Shown: piece after piece, positions 41,046 to 51,800 of the stretch
How the letters are laid out: each line of letters opens with the position of its first letter
How positions within the stretch are numbered: position 1 is the stretch's first letter
DNA from: Diplonema japonicum
Taxonomy: Eukaryota; Euglenozoa; Diplonemea; Diplonemida; Diplonemidae
Direction of reading: 5' to 3'
Assembly (NCBI GenBank): GCA_964019335.1
Contig: OZ025711.1
Span: forward strand, 372,001 to 436,000
Length of the DNA stretch: 64,000 nucleotides
The notes under the pieces: model-generated
Databases searched by the model: none
The model's input: the letters and a program-made list of their open reading frames with translations, nothing else
Told to the model about the DNA's origin: nothing
Translations under genes and position numbers: made by a program

Positions 41046-42311
41046 CTAAAAAATCCCGGCTTCACGATAAAGGTCGGCGATAGTCTCAGAAATGGTGGCC
41101 CGCGTCTTGTCTTGAATAGGGCCATCCTTCTCCTTCACTTGTCGGTGCCGAGCTTGCGGAGTGCTCATCATCGAATCCACCTGAATCTCCAACGGGAAGG
41201 GAAACCTCCTCGTCCACGCATCATGCCTCATAGCTAACGGGACCGACAGTGTTGACAATGTTACATTCTTAAGATAAGCGAAACTACACCTTACTGGGTA
41301 GCCCACTGGACCTCCATCAGGCGAAGGAATACACACCCTCACAAAAGGCCGATACGCAGGCGAAGACCCGATCACCGACATCGTGAAATACCGGTACAAA
41401 TCACCAGACGCAACATGCTCTGTGTAGAGCCCATGCTGCACTGACCAGCACTGAGGACACATTGCCATCCGACACTTTTCACAGTACAGAACAGCTGGTC
41501 GATTCTCATATTCGATACAATACTCACAAGGACGAAGAACAAGCCTGAGATCAGAGGACGGAACAGCACATCTTTCGCACATGTAACCAGCACCATGTGA
41601 GTACAACGATGCAGGCTGTACACCACATAGCTGACACGCAGTAGGTGTGCTCGGTTCAGGTTTCCACAAAACACCTGGGACAGGACCGTCAGAGTGTATC
41701 TCCACGGAAGGAATGTGAAACCTCCTTCTCGGGTTCTTATGCCACACATTGTTGCACCCGCTGCACAGATGCAAGGAACACTCTGAACAATACGTTTCGT
41801 AAGGAATGTCATCACACAGTTCGCACATTGACGTTGTGCCGGGTAGTGGGGGTGGCATGAAAGCATGGTGTGGTGGTGATGGTTGATCACCACCTGCTTC
41901 ATCCCATGCATCTATATAATCCTGAACAGTGGTGGTATCGTTAGCAGGGATGGATGGAGAGTGAAAGGTATCGCCACACCCACAACACCTGTTCAGCCCT
42001 GATACCCCAACGCAGTTTCTGCAGAATGGGACTAATTTTGTAGCTGTTTCTTCGGTTGAGTCGGATGGCGGTGGTGGTGTCACGGGTGCTTCTCGGACCC
42101 ACACCGTGTCCCACAGTCCGAGTTCTTCTGGTGATAATGATGTGTCTAGTGCCTCGCCCCATTCTTCTCTGTGGAGGGTGAACCCTCGGGTCATGTCTAC
42201 TAAAACTTTCAACTGTTCCAACTGTTGCCCGCTGTCTAGAGGCACGCTGCTTCTCAAGTACCACACCGCCCGCTCACCGTGGTTGAGCCCCTCGATCGTC
42301 AATGCTAGCAT
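41046..42311 (-). CDS. B-box-type zinc-finger protein
   Basis: 421 aa, single exon. Four cysteine/histidine clusters occur: FCRNCVGVSGLNRCCGCGDTFH (about 95-115), CELCDDIPYETYCSECSLHLCSGCNNVWH (B-box pattern, about 165-195), CQLCGVQPASLYSHGAGYMCERC, and CEYCIEYENRPAVLYCEKCRMAMCPQCWSVQH (B-box). A beta-rich C-terminal part (about 310-421) has no match I know. No RING is present. By inference it is a zinc-binding adaptor. A three-codon upstream ORF (ATG ATG CGA TAA) sits about 20 bases before the ATG and might restrain translation. Confidence 0.65.
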   Translation of the reverse strand: MLALTIEGLNHGERAVWYLRSSVPLDSGQQLEQLKVLVDMTRGFTLHREEWGEALDTSLSPEELGLWDTVWVREAPVTPPPPSDSTEETATKLVPFCRNCVGVSGLNRCCGCGDTFHSPSIPANDTTTVQDYIDAWDEAGGDQPSPPHHAFMPPPLPGTTSMCELCDDIPYETYCSECSLHLCSGCNNVWHKNPRRRFHIPSVEIHSDGPVPGVLWKPEPSTPTACQLCGVQPASLYSHGAGYMCERCAVPSSDLRLVLRPCEYCIEYENRPAVLYCEKCRMAMCPQCWSVQHGLYTEHVASGDLYRYFTMSVIGSSPAYRPFVRVCIPSPDGGPVGYPVRCSFAYLKNVTLSTLSVPLAMRHDAWTRRFPFPLEIQVDSMMSTPQARHRQVKEKDGPIQDKTRATISETIADLYREAGIF

Positions 42312-42717
42312 AGATGGCAGCGGGGTTATCGCATCATGGTTTTTTTTTTTTTTTTTTTTTTTAAATTGCCGCTATAAACATTTTTTTTTTTCTTTTTTTC
42401 CATACAACAAAAGAAAGTAGAAGGGAAGAAGAAGACTGGCGGCCGAAGGTATGTGGGAGCAAAGAAACAAAAATAGTAACGTACACACTTCGAAGGAGAA
42501 CTGGAAAGAAAGAAGAAGAAACTTCGAAGACGCTGCCATTTAAGGACAGCCTTTTTTTTTTAAAAAAAAAAGTGACTCAACGTACAGGACACAATAAAAA
42601 AAATATGTGTTAATGTGTTAAGAGGAAAAGTATGCCCTCCCCCCCAAAAAAAAACTTTTTATATTTATAACTATATACGTCTTCGTTTGGCCACAAAGTT
42701 GCATGTTGTTTTTCTTT
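42312..42717. other. Spacer
   Basis: T run near 42340-42361, otherwise A/T-rich mixed sequence. No gene. Confidence 0.55.
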
Positions 42718-44010
42718 TTAGTGGAAACTGCTCGAACTGCTTTTTTCAGAAGGAAACAGATTCGCCCTGCCTCCGGGGCTAACGTCGAGGTTGCTAGCAA
42801 GCTGTTCAGGACGGTCCATTTCTACATGCAGCATCTTGCCCAGGTAGGTCCCTCTTTCACCCCACCAATCGAGAAATTCAACACTTTCCGGGTCAATAGC
42901 AGGCTGATCCCGGAGCTTAGAAATAAGCTCTTCAGGACTCCCCCGCACGTTGTGGCCAGGAATCGCCAATGACAGGCTTTGCTCAAGCCGCATTGACCTT
43001 GGAGGCTGTATAGCAAGATAATTAAGAACGGTGTAAGGCTTAGCATGCTTGAAGTGATACTCCATCTGCAACTGATCAATAACTTTATCAATTTCGCCCA
43101 TGTCGCACGTTTCGCTTGAGTCTTGGAATGCTTCCAATGCTTCTATCTTTTCCAAAAGCGCATCGGGGGCTGCCGAAGCTTCTCTTTTAAACCGGACCCA
43201 CACACTTCGCGACGCCCAGGGTATCCTCGCGGGAAACGACTCCTCCTTGCACAGCTCGTAACAACATTTTTTTTGGTTTTTCCGCATCGTTATGTATTCA
43301 CAGTTCCCTATATTGAACACTGTCTCGAAGGTGTCGACGGACCACTGGAACACGGCCATCAACATTAAACGAATTGTCAAACCGTGGGTGACCAACAGAC
43401 AGGTTTCATACTTGTCAACCCTTCCCGAGAGCAACGATGTCGGCCCATCTGACAGTAATGAGTCCCAGAAGGCTGCGACACGGTCGAACACATCAGCTGA
43501 AGACTCTGCGTTGGGACGCCGGTAGTAAAACCGGCCCACTGTTTTTTCCTCCGCGCGAACCGCTGCAGTGAGCCCGATCGACTGAAAATTTCCAAACTCC
43601 TGCTCACGGATGCGAGGGTCATGGTGAACAACGCATACTTGTTTCCTAGGAAGCCCGCCTTTGTACAAACCATATAGAGTTTGCACAGCACGCTCGAAGG
43701 GCGACACGGCTACGTAAACCTTTCCGTCGCCCACCACATTTTTTAGTCTCGCGCCGGCATCCATTGCCTGTCTCAACCCGTGCGGGGTGATCTCCAGCTG
43801 GCTGTCTCCTTTCAAGCTGTACACGGTTTTGTCTACGTTGCCCTCGCTCTCTCCGTGTCGTAGCATCACGATTCTTTCGGGGAGTTTCTCCCATTTCAAC
43901 CTCCGCTTCCTCTCCTCCATGGCACGCAAGGTCGCATCTAGCTCCCCGCTGTTCACCTGCTGCGTCAGCTTCGGTAGGATCTCCAAGATCTTCTCCAGTT
44001 CCGCGGCCAT
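42718..44010 (-). CDS. Histidine phosphatase / phosphoglycerate-mutase-like protein
   Basis: 430 aa, single exon; start placed at MAAELEKILEIL. The catalytic motif is LRHGESEGNVDKTVYS (about residue 49, phospho-accepting His in RHG). The second His is in LLVTHGLTIRLM, and the acid/base region is REQEFGNFQS. This matches the eukaryotic RHGESEGNVD subfamily (broad-range phosphatases of the yeast DET1/plant type) more than glycolytic mutases. About 180 residues after the domain (from WASRSVWVRFKR on) are not part of the usual family and hold no motif I know. Probable cytosolic phosphomonoesterase. Confidence 0.8.
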   Translation of the reverse strand: MAAELEKILEILPKLTQQVNSGELDATLRAMEERKRRLKWEKLPERIVMLRHGESEGNVDKTVYSLKGDSQLEITPHGLRQAMDAGARLKNVVGDGKVYVAVSPFERAVQTLYGLYKGGLPRKQVCVVHHDPRIREQEFGNFQSIGLTAAVRAEEKTVGRFYYRRPNAESSADVFDRVAAFWDSLLSDGPTSLLSGRVDKYETCLLVTHGLTIRLMLMAVFQWSVDTFETVFNIGNCEYITMRKNQKKCCYELCKEESFPARIPWASRSVWVRFKREASAAPDALLEKIEALEAFQDSSETCDMGEIDKVIDQLQMEYHFKHAKPYTVLNYLAIQPPRSMRLEQSLSLAIPGHNVRGSPEELISKLRDQPAIDPESVEFLDWWGERGTYLGKMLHVEMDRPEQLASNLDVSPGGRANLFPSEKSSSSSFH

Positions 44011-44173
44011 CTTCACTTTTTTTTTTCCCCTTTTCTTTTTCTTCTTTTTTTTCCCCGTTAAACCGAGAGAGAAAAGAAGAAAACGGAAAACTAAGGGAGG
44101 AGAGAGTGAACAGAGTATGTAAACACCCGAACGCTCTGAATTTTCCACAATGGGGGGAGGGGGCTTGTCCTCA

Positions 44174-47100
44174 TCAATAGTTTGATAAAGGATCCGACAT
44201 TGCAAGAAGAAGTCCAGATATAGCAGGAAGTCCCCGCTCCTCAGCGAGTTGAAAAGGTGTGAGGTTGTGCGAGTCAACGGCGGAGAGGTTGGTACCTGAG
44301 GCCAGCAGGCAGACGAAGTGTATGCCCTCCTCAGAATACTCATACTGGCTCTTAAGGGCCACATAATGGAGGGGGAGGCGTCCTTCCAAGTCGGGAATGT
44401 TCTTGTTGGCGTTGTTGTTGAGAAGGCTGACGGCTGTCTTGATTGCGCAGGACTCAATGGCGATGTGGAGGGCTGTCTTCCCATTCTGTTCCAACTGGTC
44501 CACGTCAATGCCAAACCCTGAGCACAAGATATCAACATAGTTCGACCTGTCATGAGCGGCTGCTGTGTGCAAGGGGGTGAAATCCGAGAATGGTTCTGCA
44601 AAGTACAATCGTTCCCCGTTCACGATGTGCCTCGCACCGCACTGCAGCAACACCATGACATCGTCTAAATACTCCACGGGAGGCCTCCCCTCCGTGTCGC
44701 TCCACTTTCGACGGAGCAGCAAGTCCAACCCATTCCGTTCAGCACCAAGCTCTAAAAGCCTCTCCACAATCAACGGGGCTGCCTCCAAACGGATCAGCGG
44801 CTTCTCCAATGAAAGAATCTCCTTCAAACACCATGTCAGCTGTTCATTTACATCAGTCTCATTCGCCATCGTTCTTGCAAGCACAACTCTCTTGGCAAGG
44901 TGGATAAGCTGGTCAAGGGCCTCTATCGCCACTTCAGGCCGAGCGATCTCCGACTTTATATACAGCTCAAACTCCTCCAAGGCTGTGATACCCCTCAAAA
45001 ATAACTCGTCGCCATATTCTTCCTGTTCCTTCTCCACCATCCACGATGTTTCCAAAGGGGTCATCCATGACATCACCCTTGGTGCCCTGCTGTACTTTTC
45101 TATAAACCTTGCGGTGTGATTCTTCAACACCACGCTTAAAAGAGGCGAGAGCTGCTCCGAGGGTTGCAAGGAGACACCCATAGGCCTGTACCCTACCCAT
45201 TTCACAACGCCTTCTTTGATGCCGTGAAGCGTTGCAGGCATCGTCCCAGCGAGCATCGGGTGCTTCAAAGGTGTGGGAAGAGACATCAAGGCACTGTCGA
45301 TAAAGGGGATTAGGCATTTCACCTCATGGTGGAGCCATCCGCGAAGTTCATATACACCCTTGGCCTTGAAAGATTTTCTTTCGGAGAGCACCTTCCACTC
45401 TCCTTTAACGTACTTTGTGGTGAACTCTTCTTCGCCTACTACGCCTGTAACTTGCGAGAACACTACAGGGTCTTTATGGGTGTGGGATGCGTACCAGGTT
45501 TTCGGGTCTTCCGTAGTATATTCCCCGCTGGCCTGAGTGGAGTCTATGTTGACTGTTGCGCAGAGGAAGCCTCTAAAGGAGTGTTCCAAGGTACTATTCA
45601 TGACAGTGTTGATTTGGTGGTTAAGGGGGCTTGAAAGCCTCGTCAGCTTGCTACCGGCACCGGTTTCCTCGTCGATGAAGTAAGGAATCCCAGAGAGAGA
45701 CAGCAAGTACTTTGAACCGTTGTATTCCAGCCGCTGCAGTTGCAGCTTGCCCCGAACGGCAGCTGTCGTGAAGGGACCGTTGCTTTCTGTGACCGACAGC
45801 AATGCTGTGCTGTCGATCCCTTCCGCAGGGATGCCTTCTTCCAGTATAGTCTCCAGTTTAGAGCTTAAATGGTGCGAGATGTCAACGTTGTTCTCCATCC
45901 CATCGCATTCTTCTAAAAGCTGCTTCGTTGCGTTGTTCAAGATGGGGGAGCACACCCAACCATCTACCTCCAGCCGTTCTTCCGGTCTGCGCGACCACAC
46001 AAACTCCAACAGATTCGATGGGATCTCGCATCGCTTCCCCGGTTCCGGTACCCACGCGACTGCTGTCTTTAGCAGTTCGCTCTCTGCGTTGGAGTATCTG
46101 AACAAGTATACCAACGAGTCCGTCGTCAAGAAGCTCAGCCCTGCAACAGATGGCATTTCTTCGTCCATTAAGATTTGCCCTTGGATTCCTGCCTCGCCCC
46201 TTCCTTCCATTTCTTGAGCGAAGGATCTTGGGACTTCCTTAAAGAGCGTGCCGTCATTCCATGTCGCCTCAAGATCAGCCCAGCACTCGAGTAACACCCA
46301 GTCGTGCTCCATCCACACACCCCACACCACCTCTTCTACCAGTTCGCATGTCATGAGGTACAGTGGCGCTATGAAACTTGTGGCCTCGTCTTCACGGGTC
46401 CTGAGGAATGTTTCGAAGTCGTGCTTCACAGTGTCGATCTGGGTTTCTCTCCATAAGAAACCCTTTGGTGTGTTCCACTTCTTCAACCTATCTATTTCAC
46501 TCATAATGTCCCCTGATGCTTTGCTCGGCACGTCCGCAGCAGGCGGGTACGGAACAGGTTTGCTTAGGCAGTACGCAGACTGCGCAGCCCACTTCACAGC
46601 AGCAGAAGCAACGTGCGGGTCTAGCTTTTGTAAACCTTTCAGCATTGAGTCCACGGCGTTGGTGGTGCCCCCGTAGCATAGCTTGACGATTTGCATTGTT
46701 AAAGCCTTGCTGCCTGGAACGGACCGAGAGGCTGATGCGAGACTGTGCCGGGATAGAGAGTAATGCTTCGACTTCTTAACCACCGGAGATGTGAGACGCG
46801 GAGCCGCGCTCAACGACATCACCAAGATGTCCAGTTTCGGGTTTGGCAGGATGATGCTTTCTCCTGCAGCTTCAGGCCGCGGGTAAGGGTGCCACATCGA
46901 AGAATGCTTGTCCACAAGAGCGAACATGGCAGAGGAGGCGGAGCTCTTCTCAAGGAACGACGACAGCACGGCGACCCTATACACCGCGTGCTTGGAGTTG
47001 TTGGTGCTGTCGACAAGCAGCGTCAGGCCGGGACCTTCGGTTAATTTCCAGTGGACGACATCAGTGTCATCCTTACGGATCTTGCAGTCGTAGAGAAGCC

Positions 47101-48382
47101 CGGTGAATGTCTTTGAGATGACCCCCCTGTTGTTGTAGGCACCGATGGGGAGGAAGTCCATTAGGGCGGCGTACTCCCGCGGGTGCTGTTGGACGTGCTC
47201 GACGGGGTGCGTCTCGACACCGTTGACTGTTAACGTGAATGAGCTGTCATTGATCCGCCAGTTGAGGACATTCCACGCCCCGTTGCAGATATCGGCCTTG
47301 CATGTCGAACAGTGTTCCCTGCCAGCCGCGTCACGCACGGACATCATGACGGTGTTTGGCTCATATTCCTCCATTTCGTTGGTGTTCAGAAGCAGTTTGA
47401 TATGCTGGTGTTTCTTTTGTGAATCGGTGACACCTAGGACTGCCATTTGTTCCGATGAATTTGAACATAAGCTTATGGCCACTTCGAAGTTGTTGAAGTC
47501 CGTTATGCCCAGCGTGCCGCCAGTCACGTAACCGTCGCCAGCCAGCTCCAGGACGGTGTCGGGGAATGTGCAGGTATCGCCCCATCCCACGTTGTGCAAG
47601 GTTGCTGGGGTGGACCTCCTGTCTATGAGGTTGTGCAGCATGGTGCCTTCACCTTCATCGCAGGAATACTTTGCGATGACGCCTGTGCCGCGTGGGGTGG
47701 CGCCCCACAGACGGAGCTCGGAGATGCTGCCTTTGAACATGTTTTGAAAGGGGCTGTCAGTGCTGTGCTGTCTCCGGAGGAGCGGTGCTCCAATGGCCAT
47801 CACTTCAGGCCCCCTGCTCGAACGGGAACGGATAACGGGCTGGATTTGCCGCAGGGTGAGGTTCTGCCGCACACCGTCGATTTTCAAAAGGAGCTTCGGT
47901 TGCCATTCCACGTGGATGGAGTGCCATTGACCGTCGTTGATCGCTCGGGTCGATGTTGCTTGGCTCCCGCATCCACCGCGTTCGACACCTTCCTCCGTGT
48001 TGAGAAACAGTTTGCCATCGGCCGCGGTTACTGATAGTTTTATGTATTCGAACAAACAGTCAATTAAGCTCATGGTGTCCGTAGAGGTGAACACCACCCA
48101 AAAGTCTGCCTGCAAAGTGTCGCAAGACTGGTCCAAGGCGTCGCTTCTTGGGATTTCCACGTGGCTGTCTTTCCCGTTGAACATTAAGCAGCTCCCTTTC
48201 ACTCTCCTTCCCGACCTTTGATTCACCACTTCAGGGCTCAGCACCTGCGGCCTCAGTCTTGTTTCCTTCACTGTTGGTTCCTTTGGTGGGCGTGGGAGGT
48301 ACGGCATCTCGCATTGCTTTTGCATCAGCGCCTCCACCTTCTTTTCTAACTCTTCCGCTATCAGGCTTAGCCTTTGCACCAT
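44174..48382 (-). CDS. LamG-ankyrin multidomain protein
   Basis: 1402 aa, single exon; start placed at MVQRLSLIAEELEKK. After a short coiled coil come two laminin-G/concanavalin-like lectin segments: one begins CLMFNGKDSHVEIP (about residue 60) with DGQWHSIHVEW, the other begins VLELAGDGYVTGG (about 275) with LNWRINDSSFTLTVNG. The large middle (about 480-1200) has no motif I recognise. The C-terminus has four ankyrin repeats (FTPLHTAAAHDRSNYVDIL, KTALHIAIESC, RLPLHYVAL, LTPFQLAEERG). There is no signal peptide or membrane segment, so lectin-like domains in an intracellular protein are probably protein-binding or structural. Confidence 0.7.
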   Translation of the reverse strand: MVQRLSLIAEELEKKVEALMQKQCEMPYLPRPPKEPTVKETRLRPQVLSPEVVNQRSGRRVKGSCLMFNGKDSHVEIPRSDALDQSCDTLQADFWVVFTSTDTMSLIDCLFEYIKLSVTAADGKLFLNTEEGVERGGCGSQATSTRAINDGQWHSIHVEWQPKLLLKIDGVRQNLTLRQIQPVIRSRSSRGPEVMAIGAPLLRRQHSTDSPFQNMFKGSISELRLWGATPRGTGVIAKYSCDEGEGTMLHNLIDRRSTPATLHNVGWGDTCTFPDTVLELAGDGYVTGGTLGITDFNNFEVAISLCSNSSEQMAVLGVTDSQKKHQHIKLLLNTNEMEEYEPNTVMMSVRDAAGREHCSTCKADICNGAWNVLNWRINDSSFTLTVNGVETHPVEHVQQHPREYAALMDFLPIGAYNNRGVISKTFTGLLYDCKIRKDDTDVVHWKLTEGPGLTLLVDSTNNSKHAVYRVAVLSSFLEKSSASSAMFALVDKHSSMWHPYPRPEAAGESIILPNPKLDILVMSLSAAPRLTSPVVKKSKHYSLSRHSLASASRSVPGSKALTMQIVKLCYGGTTNAVDSMLKGLQKLDPHVASAAVKWAAQSAYCLSKPVPYPPAADVPSKASGDIMSEIDRLKKWNTPKGFLWRETQIDTVKHDFETFLRTREDEATSFIAPLYLMTCELVEEVVWGVWMEHDWVLLECWADLEATWNDGTLFKEVPRSFAQEMEGRGEAGIQGQILMDEEMPSVAGLSFLTTDSLVYLFRYSNAESELLKTAVAWVPEPGKRCEIPSNLLEFVWSRRPEERLEVDGWVCSPILNNATKQLLEECDGMENNVDISHHLSSKLETILEEGIPAEGIDSTALLSVTESNGPFTTAAVRGKLQLQRLEYNGSKYLLSLSGIPYFIDEETGAGSKLTRLSSPLNHQINTVMNSTLEHSFRGFLCATVNIDSTQASGEYTTEDPKTWYASHTHKDPVVFSQVTGVVGEEEFTTKYVKGEWKVLSERKSFKAKGVYELRGWLHHEVKCLIPFIDSALMSLPTPLKHPMLAGTMPATLHGIKEGVVKWVGYRPMGVSLQPSEQLSPLLSVVLKNHTARFIEKYSRAPRVMSWMTPLETSWMVEKEQEEYGDELFLRGITALEEFELYIKSEIARPEVAIEALDQLIHLAKRVVLARTMANETDVNEQLTWCLKEILSLEKPLIRLEAAPLIVERLLELGAERNGLDLLLRRKWSDTEGRPPVEYLDDVMVLLQCGARHIVNGERLYFAEPFSDFTPLHTAAAHDRSNYVDILCSGFGIDVDQLEQNGKTALHIAIESCAIKTAVSLLNNNANKNIPDLEGRLPLHYVALKSQYEYSEEGIHFVCLLASGTNLSAVDSHNLTPFQLAEERGLPAISGLLLAMSDPLSNY

Positions 48383-48883
48383 TTTTTTCTTTTTTTTTAC
48401 CTCCCCCCCCTTTTTTTTTAAAAAAATACAATTTTTTATATTTCGAAGGAAACAAAAAAAAAAGAATAAAGAAAGGAACAAACCGGAGGGGAACAAAAGA
48501 AAGTGTATGGCGGCTTTGGTGGAAGGGAGCGAGGGATATGAGAAAACATAATGTGTTTTTTTTTTTTTTGGTTTGTTCTCTTTTCTTTCCGAGTTGGAAC
48601 GGGGGGGGGGGGGGGGTATATTTATACTTTCCGCTAAGTGGGCGGACTCTATATTTCTTCTTCTTTAAAGGAGAGAAAAGAAGAGAAAAACAAAATAGAG
48701 TGTGACGACTGGCAAATAAAAAAAGGGGGCAAAAGGAATAGGCAAGTAGCAAGCAAACACACATCAAGTCAAGCTCTCGTTAATTCTTTTTTAAATTCTA
48801 AGATTCTATTTATTAAAAAAAAAACCCCCCTTCCCCCGATCTTTTGTTGTTGATGTTGTTCTCATCATTTTCCCCCTCTTCCG
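48383..48883. other. Low-complexity spacer
   Basis: G run near 48600-48615 and A/T runs. No gene supported. Confidence 0.55.
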
Positions 48884-51800
48884 CTAGAAAGAGACAAAAA
48901 TCGGGCAACTGGGATATATCTGAGTTTGTAAAACATTTCTAAGGATTGAAATGTTACAGGTCGCAGCGTCTAGCAGCTCGTCGGGGCTAGGAGTCTTGCT
49001 GTAGTTGCAATGCTTGCAAGTACTTACTCGTGTGGCTACTTCTTTCTTAGAGAGCGTGCCGAGAATCTGGTGCACAAAGCCACCAAGTGCCACACATGCT
49101 ACAGACACCTTGATGTCGGCCTTAGCCCACCCGAGCAACTGCGATGTCGGCTGCTGGCCTTTGTTGAAGAGCCTTCCCTTTAATCCGGTGAGCTTTGCCC
49201 CGCAGTTCTGTATTTATTTTATTTTATTTTTTTGGCCTTTTTTCTTTTATACCTTAGTCGCCAGCCCATCCAGCAGCCTCAAATACCTCTGTGTGCAGTC
49301 CAACACTCGTTTGTCCTTCGCATCCCACTCACTTGACCCCATTACACTGCACCCCACAATCAGTAGGGCAACTATATCTACTCCCGTTGTGTCTGGCCCG
49401 GGGCCGACCCGCAACACCTCCTCCACAACCGACAGCAGATCAAGGAGGGACGCGCCATGGGCGTCATGCAGCTTATACTGCAGCAATACCTATAATTACA
49501 GTGTTCGTTTCTTTTTTTTTTTTTTGTGGACCATACCAACAAAAGAGAAGTGTAACGCTTCTGCTGGCAAATATCGACGAGGTCAGCCAGAGCGGTGTCT
49601 GTAGGAGGCATGACCAGGTTGGTGAAGGCCTGCGATAAAAGATGTTCCGGGTTAGCATGCGGGCGGTGGATCAGCCCTGATGAAGCCGCCTGCAAAACGT
49701 GCGCCAGCAAAGGCGAGGCGTCAGTCGGTGCTAGAAGCATGGCTGCGGAAGAAAAGATGGAGAGGCTCAGCTCCTGGGGTGCGGAGGCGGCGAAAGCAAG
49801 AACAGCCGATGTGATCAGCGAAAGGACACGGGGAAGCGAGGTGGCCGCTTCTTCTGCTATCACCCCCATGCACGTGGACAACTGATCGTCATGCCCAGCG
49901 AAAGGCAGCACCGCCCTTGTTGTCACCACTGTTTTCGCGAGAACCTCCGCACTGCGAACAGACAGACACGACAACACCGTGGCAATGAACTGCCTTGCCA
50001 TCCCGCCCGATCCGTACTTCTCCGACAACGGGAGCAAGCAATGCTGGACCAACGACACATGGTGGTCCAAGGGCAGCATCCATGCCTGCCCATTTTCTGG
50101 TGATTGTATAACACAAAACAGTAATAACCGCAGGTCAGAGGCAAAGTGTGCCGCGCCGCCTTCCACAGCTGCCCTTGGGTTGTTCAGCAGGATCCTTGTC
50201 ACAAGACCCGCCGATTCAACGACAGCTTCTGCAACACCGCTGCCGCCATGACCCTCGCGCAGGCTTTGCGACAGCGACAATTTTTGAATCGTATCCTGTG
50301 TGCAGTATTTCCACAGAGAGTGCCACGTGCCCTTTGTATGTTCGCAGATCCACGCCCATGACCTCGACATGTCGTTCTCCTCCATCACAGGGAGGGCGTG
50401 CACCAGCTCTCTGACACGTCCGCCGAACAACAGCACATCAATGGCAAGAGGCAGCAACAGGTTGGCAAAGTCTTCCTTTGTCTCTTGTGTTTCATCAGCC
50501 AGGAACCCCCAGTCAAGCCTGCTCAGGCAATTCATCACATCCACTTTGCTTCTATCATCCAGTTTGGTGATGTCGCAGGTGTCACTCAACACAGCCAAGT
50601 CGCGATGGAACGTTCCATGGAACCAAGGGAGAGCCTCGATGAAGGCCTCGCGTAAGTCTTGCGGGAGGAGCAGCGCAGCATCAACGCACCTGTTGACAAC
50701 AGCACCTTCCGCTGAGAGGGAGAGCACGGTGATGGATTGAGCAGCCTCGACTAGGGGGGAACTGGCCCTGCCACGGTCACCGGCTTCCGACAGTCGGGTT
50801 ATTAGGGACATAAAGAAAGTCATAGCAAGGTCCCAGACTCGTTCTTCTTGGGGGCTGCTCATAAGTGCATTTTCGACATCGCTAGCTATCTCTAGCCAAG
50901 CGTGATGGGCGCGGTTGCTTGAAGAGAAGTTGAAGTTGGAGAGTTCTTCAATGAGAACAGCGAGAAGCTCGCCCACGGCCTCAGTTGCCCGGACGCCCAC
51001 GATGCTCATGAGGTACTTTGTCTCTGGGAGACCTCTGACCATGAGCCTCACCACACGCAGCATTCCTTCATACGACTGGACTAGACCGGCCGCAAAGGTC
51101 CTACTCACCCTGCGCAGGCCTTGGTGCGGAACGGTGCACTCCAGGCACTTGAAAAGATCAGCTTCCAAGTAAGGAGGCTGTTCTCCATCAAAACAGGCTG
51201 GACCCCCGATGATGCTTTCGATGATGTGCAACAGTTCGCCATGGTTGTCTGTGACAGCAGTCAGCATGAGGTGGATGACCTTTGCCTTGGTGGGGGGTGA
51301 CATTTTGATCTTCTTCACAAGCGACACGAAACTGCGTTCGATCGAGGTTTGCAAGATACGACGGGCACCGCTTACCAGACTGCGATTCGTCTTGCACTTA
51401 TTGACGAACGAGGCGTGGAAGGGCGTGGCACTGGACTGGTACACAGGCGAAAGGGATGCTTCCTCGAAGATACTGGCTAGATGGTTCCTTGGAAGCTCCG
51501 AGGGCGGTGCTATTGTAGCTAGTTTTACTACGTTGGTGAGGAGGTGTTGAATGTCGATGTTCGTGGAGCACTTCAAAGCCGAACGGTACGTGTCATAGCA
51601 GACCCCAAGGAGCTGTACCCAGCTTAGCCAAGACCATGTCGCTTGCTTGACGATTTCATGCTCTGCGAGGAATTCTAAAAGGTTTTTGCAGAATGCGAGT
51701 TTTCTCTCCACATCCAGGTCCGTAGCCACTGTAACAACACCTTCGATCAGATCGGCAAGCTCTTCGGTTTCCGTAGTGCCCTCGTACTCGGCCCTCTCGT

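Noticed and set aside
44011-44601. Extension of the phosphatase frame upstream
   Set aside because: It overlaps the 3' end of the next gene in another frame and lacks family similarity.
48383-48496. N-terminal extension of the LamG-ankyrin protein
   Set aside because: Phe/Lys strings come from T and A runs; the start at 48382 is better.
49378-49536. Continuation of the helical protein frame to a stop at 49378
   Set aside because: It reads through a GTATGG...TATAG intron; splicing restores a helical frame and two more exons.
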